Source: Betaproteobacteria bacterium (GTDB lineage: Bacteria; Pseudomonadota; Gammaproteobacteria; Burkholderiales; Burkholderiaceae). Taken from it: a stretch of 6,094 nucleotides of DNA. The translations under genes and the position numbers were made by a program. This document shows, piece after piece, positions 1-5,756 of the stretch (its first letter is position 1; each line of letters opens with the position of its first letter). The notes under the pieces are model-generated. The model saw only the letters and a list, made by a program, of their open reading frames with translations, did no database searches and was not told where the DNA came from. The stretch is taken from contig JABMMT010000018.1 in assembly GCA_013205155.1 (NCBI GenBank), positions 1 through 6,094 of the forward strand. The letters are read 5' to 3'.

Positions 1-353
1 CCTACAGCAGAAATGCCCCGTAAAATGCCTTTGACTGAATCTAAATAACCGAAGTGGTCATATAAAACCGCAAGTAATAACACCAGCAAAATAGGGCCTA
101 TGCTCAGGCCCAGAACTGCCGCAATCGCACCTCTGGCTCCAGCAAAGCGTGAGCCAACACAGACTGCTAGATTCATAATATTAGGACCGGGAACAATTTG
201 GCAGATACCCAAAATTGCACTAAATTCTTCCGAAGTGAGAATCTTGTCTTTTTCGACTAAAGTGCGCCTTGCCCATGGCAATACCCCACCAAAACCAGAC
301 ATCGCGATTTTGCTAAAGCTAATAAACAGTTGTAGGGGGGTAAATTGGACCAA
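1..353 (-). CDS. Chromate transporter (CHR) family protein, N-terminal part, cut by left window edge
   Basis: This is an inner-membrane anion transporter of the CHR family. Members include ChrA chromate exporters, but many homologues have untested substrates. The 117 visible residues show the N-terminal CHR signature: a first hydrophobic segment (about residues 7-20) running into SGFGGVLPW (19-27), an acidic/basic loop, then QIVPGPN (52-58), a small-residue helix with AGARGA (71-76), and a long hydrophobic segment at about 79-98. This matches the FGG-type N-terminal half of a CHR protein; whether it is a short one-domain or long two-domain form lies outside the window. An in-frame stop at 408-410 limits the frame. 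The only conventional start codon that keeps the first helix is TTG at 353-351, 16 nt after the dehydrogenase stop, with no clear Shine-Dalgarno, so translation may be coupled to the upstream gene. The next start, ATG at 302-300, would remove the first helix. The family call is firm; the substrate is unknown. Confidence 0.85.
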   Translation of the reverse strand, partial: MVQFTPLQLFISFSKIAMSGFGGVLPWARRTLVEKDKILTSEEFSAILGICQIVPGPNIMNLAVCVGSRFAGARGAIAAVLGLSIGPILLVLLLAVLYDHFGYLDSVKGILRGISAV

Positions 354-369
354 GATAGAAGCGCTTTGC

Positions 370-1347
370 TTACTGCGGCTTAAACGGGTGTGGCACTGGT
401 CTACCTTCTAACCAAGCTTCTAAAGTTTGAGTGATTCCTTTAGAGAAGACTTCAAAAATAGGTTCAGCTATAAATCCTAAATGAGGTGTAACTAAAAGAT
501 TGGGGGTATTGCGAAGTGGGTCTGTTTCAGGGAGGGGTTCGATATCAAAAACGTCTACCGCAGCTTGTCTGGGTTTTCCTGTTGCCAATGCCTTTTGAAG
601 GTCGGTCATATTAATAAGTGCTGCACGAGAGGTATTCACCAAAATCGCATCTGGCCGCATCAGAGCAAGTTGGTCAGCTGATAGTAGACCTTTTGTTCCC
701 GGGCCTGCCACAAGGTGCATGGTCACCACTTTGGAAGTTTTCAGTAACTCTTCAAGGCTTACCGCTTTGGCATTTTCAATAGCAGCTCTTTCGGGTGTCA
801 TGCGCGGGCTCCAAGTCACCACTTCCATGCCAAACGCTGCCCCAACTCGAGCAACCCGACTACCAATGGATCCAAGACCCATAACGCCAAGACGCTCCCC
901 TGATAGCATGGGTAATACCGATAATTGGTCTCGCCAGCCGCCAGATGAGATGAGTTTATTTTCTTCAACTAAGCGTTTAGAGGCTCCGAGTATTAAGGCC
1001 CAGGTAAGCTCAGCAGTAGTTTCTTTTGATGGCCCTCCAGGAGTTACTGCAATGGGAATATTTCGTGAAAGTAAGGCATTGGTATCTAGTGTGCCGTTAC
1101 GTTCGCCTGTAAACATCAAAAACTTTAGCTTAGGCAGACGCGCAATCATTGCCTCATTCAATGGTGAGCGGTCCCGAACGATTGCAATCGCATCAGCATC
1201 TTTGACTGCCTCATATAAAGCTTCATCTCGCAGTGCTTGATCATGAAAAGTGAGCTTAGCAAGCTTGTCTAGTTTTTCCCAATTAGAAAAGCGTCGCAAG
1301 GCACGTTCATAATCTCCAAGAATGACGATTTGAGGCTGAGTCATCAA
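370..1347 (-). CDS. D-2-hydroxyacid dehydrogenase family protein (NAD(P)-dependent)
   Basis: This is a cytoplasmic oxidoreductase of 325 residues, normal for the family, predicted to interconvert a 2-keto acid and the matching D-2-hydroxy acid. The N-terminal catalytic domain (about 1-105) is followed by the Rossmann domain, with GLGSIG at 157-162, and the chain then returns to the catalytic domain. The expected catalytic trio is present: Arg241 in NTSRAAL, Glu270 in DVFDIEP, and His289 in TPHLGF. At the end of the second Rossmann strand, where NAD-preferring members usually carry an acidic residue, the sequence is TWSPR (178-182), so NADP(H) use is possible. The start is one of two consecutive ATGs (1347 or 1344); no strong Shine-Dalgarno separates them. 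The gene lies 13 nt after the MmgE/PrpD stop and 16 nt before the CHR gene, consistent with one transcript. Phosphoglycerate, glyoxylate/hydroxypyruvate or another 2-keto acid are all possible substrates; the short single-domain form argues against the long SerA type. Confidence 0.93.
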   Translation of the reverse strand: MMTQPQIVILGDYERALRRFSNWEKLDKLAKLTFHDQALRDEALYEAVKDADAIAIVRDRSPLNEAMIARLPKLKFLMFTGERNGTLDTNALLSRNIPIAVTPGGPSKETTAELTWALILGASKRLVEENKLISSGGWRDQLSVLPMLSGERLGVMGLGSIGSRVARVGAAFGMEVVTWSPRMTPERAAIENAKAVSLEELLKTSKVVTMHLVAGPGTKGLLSADQLALMRPDAILVNTSRAALINMTDLQKALATGKPRQAAVDVFDIEPLPETDPLRNTPNLLVTPHLGFIAEPIFEVFSKGITQTLEAWLEGRPVPHPFKPQ

Positions 1348-1360
1348 TACGCTTTGAATA

Positions 1361-2734
1361 TTAGCCTGGAGTACACAGGCTAATAATGTGTTTGAGGTCA
1401 GATGCTTGACCTAATTTCCATAGGGCTGCAATTAATTGACGCGTTTTTTCTTTGCCAATAACCGGCTCAGTAAGATTGGTAAACTTTTGCTCTAAGTTGG
1501 CATCACTCATGGGATTCTCAACAGAGCCAATCGCATTCTTCACAAAAATATGTACTTCCTTGCCGTCTTTCAGAAAAGCTATGACGTCTACTGATGCTTC
1601 GCTAATAGACGTGTCGGTAGTGGCATTGACCTTAGCGCGGAGGGCGACTACATCAGCGCGATTGACGATGTCATCAGCGTATTCACCTTCACCAGCTTGC
1701 CCAAAAATGAGACCAACTGCACAACCGTGATAAACGCTGAACTTGCCTTCAAGACCGTCTTTAGGTGTTTTCTTGCCCGTGAGCTCTAGCACCAAAGGAT
1801 GCGCTCTCAATTCAATCCGCTCTACATCTTCTGCTTTAACACCTTGAGCGCGTAACTGAGCGCAAGCATCAATAGCAGGGTGAATCACAATGCCGCAAGC
1901 AAAAGGTTTATAGGTGTTTAAAGAAATTTCAAATGATTTTCCAAGGGCGCGATCAATTTCTGACCAATCGCATTTAGTGGAAACGGTTTGCATATAACCA
2001 CGACCTGCTTCAAGCGCTTTAGGGCTTGCAGTAAAGCCATGTTTAGCCAAGAGAGCGGATAGCTGTCCTGCACGGGCTGCACCGCCTGGATGAAATGGTT
2101 TGGTCATCGTGCCGAACTGTTCACGTATGCCCACTGGTTGAGATGCAGCAATACCTAAAGCCATCGTTGTTTGATGTTCATTAAATCCCATGAGGCGTGA
2201 ACACGCTGCTGCCGAACCTAGCATTCCGGTAGAGCCAGTAATATGCCATCCACGATGGTAGTGATCGGGGTACATTGCATTGCCCACGCGACAGGCAACA
2301 TCAATACCCAAAATCAAGGAGTCAATGATCTGTCGACCATTAACATTCATATGCTCACCTAGGGCCAGAATGGCTGAAGCCACTGGACCTGCTGGGTGAA
2401 TAACGGTCTTCAGATGAGTATCGTCAAAGTCAAAGGTATGAGAGCTAATGCCGTTGATTAATGCGGCACCACCCATATCAACTTTATCTTTACGACCTAA
2501 GATGCTTGCTTGAGGGGCTGGCTGAAATTCACGAATAGCGGCTAAGGAAGAGTCCACACTTTCATGGTTTGCAGCGCCGATTGCACAACCAAGCCAATTT
2601 AAAAAAGTGCGATGTGCTTCATGGTCTACTTCTGGAGCCCAACCTTGACTTGGGTGGGAGGTGACAAATTGCGCCAATATTTTTGTGACTGGTGGCGCAT
2701 TTAAATCCGCTGCTGCAGCAATAGCGTGAGACAT
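1361..2734 (-). CDS. MmgE/PrpD family protein (2-methylcitrate dehydratase / cis-aconitate decarboxylase superfamily)
   Basis: This is a cytoplasmic enzyme of 457 residues, full length for the family. Known members include 2-methylcitrate dehydratase (PrpD), cis-aconitate decarboxylase and iminodisuccinate epimerase, so the substrate is probably a di- or tricarboxylate. Conserved blocks in order are HTFDFDDTH (99-107), HPAGP (113-117), GWHITGSTG (162-170), TKPFHPGGAARAG (211-223) and YKPFACGIVIHPAIDA (275-290). By eye against the human cis-aconitate decarboxylase active site as I remember it, Asp102, Thr106, His113, His164 and Lys212 are equivalent to its Asp, Thr, His, His and Lys. The all-helical N-terminal domain is thus intact, with the alpha/beta C-terminal domain after about residue 270. 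No prpB, prpC or acnD neighbours are present, so a classic methylcitrate-cycle role is not supported. The gene follows Bug receptor 1 by 24 nt and precedes the dehydrogenase by 13 nt. The start is backed by AGGA five bases upstream. The family is certain; the reaction is not. Confidence 0.93.
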   Translation of the reverse strand: MSHAIAAAADLNAPPVTKILAQFVTSHPSQGWAPEVDHEAHRTFLNWLGCAIGAANHESVDSSLAAIREFQPAPQASILGRKDKVDMGGAALINGISSHTFDFDDTHLKTVIHPAGPVASAILALGEHMNVNGRQIIDSLILGIDVACRVGNAMYPDHYHRGWHITGSTGMLGSAAACSRLMGFNEHQTTMALGIAASQPVGIREQFGTMTKPFHPGGAARAGQLSALLAKHGFTASPKALEAGRGYMQTVSTKCDWSEIDRALGKSFEISLNTYKPFACGIVIHPAIDACAQLRAQGVKAEDVERIELRAHPLVLELTGKKTPKDGLEGKFSVYHGCAVGLIFGQAGEGEYADDIVNRADVVALRAKVNATTDTSISEASVDVIAFLKDGKEVHIFVKNAIGSVENPMSDANLEQKFTNLTEPVIGKEKTRQLIAALWKLGQASDLKHIISLCTPG

Positions 2735-2739
2735 AATTT

Positions 2740-2743
2740 TCCT
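2740..2743 (-). promoter_or_regulatory. Ribosome binding site of the MmgE/PrpD gene
   Basis: Read on the minus strand, the bases before the ATG at 2734 are AGGAAAATT. AGGA sits five bases before the start codon, inside the 24-nt gap after the Bug receptor stop. This supports the chosen start and independent ribosome loading within the operon. Confidence 0.6.
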
Positions 2744-2758
2744 ATTTCTTAAAATTCA

Positions 2759-3769
2759 TTATTCAATTTCAATATTACGATCTTTTGCAACCTTAACCCA
2801 GCGGGCGATATCTTCTTTAATATAGTTTTCAAATTGTTGTGGAGACATTGGCATCAGCGTCATCGCTTCACTTGCCATTTGCTCAGCAAATTCTGGTGTG
2901 GCCAATACTTTATTTAATTCGAGATTGAGTTTTTTAACGACATGGTCAGGCAGGTTTGCTGGACCTGAGATTCCATACCACTGTTGACCATCAAAGCCGT
3001 TGTAACCTAGTTCCTTAAAGGTTGGGATGCTGGGATCCGCTATGCTTCTTTTTTGACCAGTCACCGCCAAAGCCCTGACGCGATTAGATTTTAAATACGG
3101 CATAGCGGCATACAGAGTTGGAAGCATGACTTGTGTTTGTCCGGCCAGTAGGTCAGTAAAGGCAGGGCCTATACCTCGGTAAGGAATATGTACCATGAAG
3201 ATGTTGGAAGCAAGCTTGAATTGTTCTACCCCAAGATGGGTAAGTGTTCCAGGTCCCGCTGAGCCATAACTGAGCTTCGCGGGATTCTTTTTGGTGTACT
3301 CAACAAACTCTTTTAAATTTTTTACTGGTAAGTCGGGGTTGATAATGAGGGTATTGGGGGTAGCGCCAATCATACCGATTGGTGTGAAATCCTTGATAGC
3401 GTCATAGGGTAATTTGCGAACAGCTGGGTTGGTACCATGGGTTGCAACATAGGAGATCATGAGGGTATAACCATCCGGACTTGCTTTTGCAACTGTTTGT
3501 GTAGCAATTGTTCCGCCACCACCACCGATGTTCTCCACCACAATAGTTTGCCCAAGATTTTTAGATAAGCGTTCGGCCACCTTGCGCGCAAGGTTATCAA
3601 GACCACCCCCTGCTGCGACAGGCGCAATGAGTTTGATTGGTTTAACGGGATAGGGGGGACTGGCCGGAGGTGTTTGGGCTTGCGTACTAGAGCAAGCGAT
3701 AAAGGCAAAGCAAGCAAGTGTTAGAGAGGATAAAAAAATCGGCCATTGCCGATTGAGTGAATTAAACAT
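2759..3769 (-). CDS. Tripartite tricarboxylate transporter substrate-binding protein (Bug/TctC family), receptor 1
   Basis: This is a periplasmic solute receptor of 336 residues, the usual Bug length; the family binds carboxylates, amino acids, nicotinate and similar solutes. The N-terminus has a basic n-region and a hydrophobic core at about 10-25, with possible signal peptidase I cleavage after Ala31 (TQA-Q). Cys26 follows FIA, a poor lipobox, so lipidation is possible but less likely. Mature-protein motifs are AAGGGLDNLAR (52-62, first ligand loop), VVENIGGGGG (77-86), SPDGYTL (97-103), YGSAGPGTLTHLG (168-180, second ligand loop) and HIPYRGIGP (194-202). The gene is first in a probable operon with MmgE/PrpD and D-2-hydroxyacid dehydrogenase genes, which suggests an organic-acid ligand. 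No TctA/TctB membrane genes are nearby, as is common for the expanded Bug families of Burkholderiales; it may share a permease encoded elsewhere or act as a sensor. The ATG start has only a weak upstream GAG. The ligand is unknown. Confidence 0.95.
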   Translation of the reverse strand: MFNSLNRQWPIFLSSLTLACFAFIACSSTQAQTPPASPPYPVKPIKLIAPVAAGGGLDNLARKVAERLSKNLGQTIVVENIGGGGGTIATQTVAKASPDGYTLMISYVATHGTNPAVRKLPYDAIKDFTPIGMIGATPNTLIINPDLPVKNLKEFVEYTKKNPAKLSYGSAGPGTLTHLGVEQFKLASNIFMVHIPYRGIGPAFTDLLAGQTQVMLPTLYAAMPYLKSNRVRALAVTGQKRSIADPSIPTFKELGYNGFDGQQWYGISGPANLPDHVVKKLNLELNKVLATPEFAEQMASEAMTLMPMSPQQFENYIKEDIARWVKVAKDRNIEIE

Positions 3770-3903
3770 GTCTCAGATCCCATTTATTTTTTATTAATTA
3801 AGCTAATCAGGTAAATATTTTACTATTGATGACAAATATTTTCTCGATAAAACATAATGATTTTCTGGGGTAAATCTGCCCAAAAATTGACTCTGAGCCC
3901 AGC
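3770..3903 (-). promoter_or_regulatory. AT-rich intergenic region upstream of the Bug/MmgE/dehydrogenase operon
   Basis: These 134 bases lie between the TrhO stop and the start of Bug receptor 1, both on the minus strand, and should hold the operon promoter and any TrhO terminator. The stretch is markedly AT-rich and contains the phased repeat listed separately. On the minus strand TTGTCA at 3835-3830 is a good -35-like hexamer, but no acceptable -10 lies at a 15-19 bp spacing, so I do not assign a promoter. A weak TGGG/CCCA inverted repeat at 3866-3882 has a 9-base loop and is too poor for an intrinsic terminator. The promoter role is inferred from position. Confidence 0.35.
3813..3842. repeat. 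Pair of 9-bp direct repeats AAATATTTT, 21 bp apart
   Basis: AAATATTTT occurs at 3813-3821 and again at 3834-3842, with start-to-start spacing of exactly 21 bp, close to two helical turns. Each copy contains the 8-bp palindrome AAATATTT. The intervening bases (3822-3833) are unrelated. The pair lies 44-73 bp upstream of the Bug receptor 1 start codon. The spacing would place two sites on the same DNA face, as for an operator bound by a dimeric regulator or a curved promoter element. AT-richness makes chance occurrence plausible. Confidence 0.4.
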
Positions 3904-4674
3904 CTAGCTTACTTTAATATTTTTGCGTTTAGACTCTTCAAAGCAAATGGAGTCTAGATTGGGCTCTAAAGCCTCTCTTTGATCAAAGACAAAACAAGAT
4001 CCTTGATAGTGGGCAGTGCCAACTTCCTCAAAATACTTCAAAATGCCGCCCTCGAGTTGGTATGTGTGTTTCATGCCAATTTCGCGCATGTACAAGCCCG
4101 ATTTTTCGCAGCGTATACCGCCAGTACAAAAACTCACAATCGTTTTATCTGCCAGCTTTTCTTTGTGAGCTCTAATCACTTCTGGAAACTCAGTAAACTT
4201 TTGGATATTAAAGTGCAGGGCATTTTCAAAAGTTCCATATTCCACCTCAAATGCATTACGGGTGTCGAGCATAACGACGGGGCGTCCTAAATCATCTGTG
4301 CCGCGATCTAACCACTCTTGTAATTTTCTGGGTGTAATAAAGTTGGCACGGTCCTCTTCTGGGCGAATACTAGGGTGATTCATGCGAATGATCTCGGCTT
4401 TTAGCTTAATCAGCATCTTTTTAAAAGGCTGCTGTTCAGACCAGCTTTCTTTGGCAGCAAGAGACTGAAAGCGAAGGTCTGAACGTAAGTAATCTAAAAA
4501 CCCACGCATCTCTTTTTCTCTACCTGCAAGAAACAGATTAATTCCCTCGCCTGTTAATAGGATCGTACCTTTCAGTTCTCGGGCATTGCACTCCTCAAGC
4601 ATTCTGCTGCGCAAAGTCGGTAAGTTATCAAGACTTACAAATAAGTAGGCGGCAATGTTCAGTATCGGCTTCAT
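3904..4674 (-). CDS. trhO: tRNA uridine-34 hydroxylase, TrhO/YceA family rhodanese-domain protein
   Basis: TrhO enzymes install 5-hydroxyuridine at wobble position 34 of certain tRNAs in the cytoplasm. Numbered from the chosen start, this 256-residue protein has the N-terminal acylphosphatase-like domain with ILNIAAY (4-10) and GTILLTGEGIN (36-46), then a rhodanese domain with LDTRN (136-140) and the active-site loop SFCTGGIRCEKS (181-192), where Cys183 is the predicted catalytic cysteine. GSCFVFDQR (225-233) is also a family block. The frame opens further upstream at TTG 4695, but the ATG at 4674 is preferred because the family begins just before ILNIAAY and a GAGA lies upstream. It is shorter than the roughly 350-residue E. 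coli protein: it stops about 23 residues after FDQR and lacks the usual cysteine-rich C-terminal tail. It is divergent from Bug receptor 2 and upstream of Bug receptor 1 on the same strand, and probably functionally unrelated to both. Confidence 0.9.
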   Translation of the reverse strand: MKPILNIAAYLFVSLDNLPTLRSRMLEECNARELKGTILLTGEGINLFLAGREKEMRGFLDYLRSDLRFQSLAAKESWSEQQPFKKMLIKLKAEIIRMNHPSIRPEEDRANFITPRKLQEWLDRGTDDLGRPVVMLDTRNAFEVEYGTFENALHFNIQKFTEFPEVIRAHKEKLADKTIVSFCTGGIRCEKSGLYMREIGMKHTYQLEGGILKYFEEVGTAHYQGSCFVFDQREALEPNLDSICFEESKRKNIKVS

Positions 4675-4745
4675 ATTGTCTCTATTATCAAGCAAGCTGG
4701 CAAAGGGGTGGTAATCTTGGGGCTTCCGTTTGGAGGAGATTATCT
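4675..4745. promoter_or_regulatory. Divergent spacer between trhO and Bug receptor 2
   Basis: These 71 bases separate two divergent start codons, so promoters for both directions must lie here or overlap the flanking 5' coding ends. TATTAT at 4683-4688 resembles a plus-strand -10 box, but no fitting -35 is seen. On the minus strand GATAAT lies just before trhO without a convincing -35. Apart from the strong ribosome binding site for Bug receptor 2, nothing can be assigned with confidence. Confidence 0.3.
4732..4738 (+). promoter_or_regulatory. Strong ribosome binding site of Bug receptor 2
   Basis: GGAGGAG lies seven bases before the ATG at 4746. It is the best Shine-Dalgarno match in the window and fixes the start of the receptor gene. 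It suggests higher translation than for receptor 1, whose start has only a weak match. Confidence 0.8.
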
Positions 4746-5747
4746 ATGTCGTATTTGCAAAAAATAGTTCAAAAAGCTGTTTTTCTGGGCTTATTAATAT
4801 TCAGTATTAGCGGGGTTGTAAGCGCCCAATCCTCTGGGTTAGGCTCATGGCCGACCCAAAAACCGATTCGTTTGATTGCAGTGTTTCCACCAGGCGGCTC
4901 TGTGGATCAAGTTGCCCGCATTTTGGCACCTGCACTGCAGGCTGAGCTAAAGCAAAACGTGATTGTTGAAAATATTGGTGGTGCATCTGGTGTGATTGGT
5001 ACCGCCGCGATGACCAGAGCAGATCCTGATGGTTATACCTTTGCTGTGGTCTTTGACACGCATGGCGTGAATCCTGTTCTGAAGGATAAGCTTCCCTATG
5101 ACACCCTGAAAGATATTGCTCCAGTGACTTTAATCGGCACTTCGCCAATGGTCTTAGTTGCCAGTAAAGTATCTGGCATCACGAGTTTTAAGCAGTTAGC
5201 TGAGATGTCAAAAGCGGGTAAGCAATTTAGCTACGGCTCCATTGGTATTGGAAGTTTGGGCCACTTAGCAATAGCACGTTTAGCCAAGCAAACGGGTTTT
5301 GACTGGAACCATATTCCTTATCGTGGTGGCGGCCCATTGATGCAGGACGCCTTAGGTGGTCAAGTACAGCTCGCAATCGGTTCAGAGTTTTTAGTCAAGC
5401 CACACGTTGACAGTGGTGGTGTTATTCCATTAGTGATTACCACTGACAAACGATCTTCTGCTTTACCGAATGTCCCAACGATTGCTGAGAGCGGCTACCC
5501 AGGATTTAATGCTCCTGCATGGTGGGCAATTCTCGCGCCAGGTAAGACGCCCCCAGCGATTGTGAATGCGATGAACCAAGCAGTAACAAAGGCATTAAAG
5601 ACACCCGCTGTTGCTGACAAATTGAAAGCACAAGGGATTGTGATTGTGGCTGGTAATCCTGAGGTATTGAACAACTTTATTGGCAAGCAAATTGCAGTTT
5701 GGGGTAGGTTCGTGATTGAAAATAATATTAAAGAAGCTGCTCAATAG
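4746..5747 (+). CDS. Tripartite tricarboxylate transporter substrate-binding protein (Bug/TctC family), receptor 2
   Basis: This is a periplasmic solute receptor of 333 residues. A clear Sec signal peptide has lysines at 6 and 10, a hydrophobic core at 11-24, and predicted cleavage after VSA at residue 27 (Ala27-Gln28). Bug-family blocks are PIRLIAVFPPGGSVDQVAR (40-58, first ligand loop), VENIGGASGVIG (74-85), DPDGYTF (93-99), YGSIGIGSLGHL (163-174, second ligand loop), HIPYRGGGP (189-197) and LPNVPTIAESGYPGF (240-254), followed by a tryptophan pair at 259-260. It is the first gene of a plus-strand unit, with a CMD-family gene beginning 9 nt after its stop. No permease genes are visible. It is a distant paralogue of receptor 1: the folds align throughout and both have THG-x-NP followed by LPYD, while the ligand loops differ (FPPGGSVD here, AAGGGLD there), so different ligands are likely. 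The ligand is unknown. Confidence 0.95.
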   Translation: MSYLQKIVQKAVFLGLLIFSISGVVSAQSSGLGSWPTQKPIRLIAVFPPGGSVDQVARILAPALQAELKQNVIVENIGGASGVIGTAAMTRADPDGYTFAVVFDTHGVNPVLKDKLPYDTLKDIAPVTLIGTSPMVLVASKVSGITSFKQLAEMSKAGKQFSYGSIGIGSLGHLAIARLAKQTGFDWNHIPYRGGGPLMQDALGGQVQLAIGSEFLVKPHVDSGGVIPLVITTDKRSSALPNVPTIAESGYPGFNAPAWWAILAPGKTPPAIVNAMNQAVTKALKTPAVADKLKAQGIVIVAGNPEVLNNFIGKQIAVWGRFVIENNIKEAAQ

Positions 5748-5751
5748 AAGG
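5746..5751 (+). promoter_or_regulatory. Ribosome binding site of the CMD-family gene, overlapping the upstream stop codon
   Basis: AGAAGG starts on the last two bases of the Bug receptor 2 stop codon (TAG, 5745-5747) and ends five bases before the ATG at 5757. A ribosome terminating on the receptor gene would sit on this site, suggesting coupled translation of the two genes. Confidence 0.65.
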
Positions 5752-5756
5752 TATTT

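Noticed and set aside
100..411. Plus-strand open frame of 103 codons
   Set aside because: It is antisense to the CHR gene and the end of the dehydrogenase gene, whose proteins have clear family motifs; the plus-strand translation shows no recognisable domain.
719..1240. Plus-strand open frame of 173 codons
   Set aside because: It lies entirely opposite the dehydrogenase coding sequence, is serine-rich and low in information, and matches no family I know.
1361..2734. Naming the MmgE/PrpD gene prpD
   Set aside because: No methylcitrate-cycle neighbours are present and the family covers several reactions, so the symbol would claim more than the sequence shows.
3457..3717. Minus-strand alternative frame inside Bug receptor 1
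   Set aside because: It overlaps the receptor in another frame with no domain and no separate ribosome binding site.
3737..3754. Perfect 7-bp inverted repeat AATCGGC/GCCGATT with a 4-base loop at the start of the Bug receptor 1 gene
   Set aside because: It falls inside codons 6-11 and could form a small mRNA hairpin, but it is short, has no U-tract, and may be chance; I do not call it an operator or attenuator.
3866..3882. TGGG/CCCA inverted repeat with adjacent T and A runs downstream of trhO
   Set aside because: The stem is only four base pairs with a 9-base loop and a bulged extension, too weak for an intrinsic terminator.
4675..4695. TTG start for trhO seven codons upstream of the ATG
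   Set aside because: No ribosome binding site supports it, and the family N-terminus fits the ATG at 4674.
4807..5148. Minus-strand open frame opposite Bug receptor 2
   Set aside because: It is a shadow of the receptor gene; its translation has no secretion signal, domain or plausible composition.
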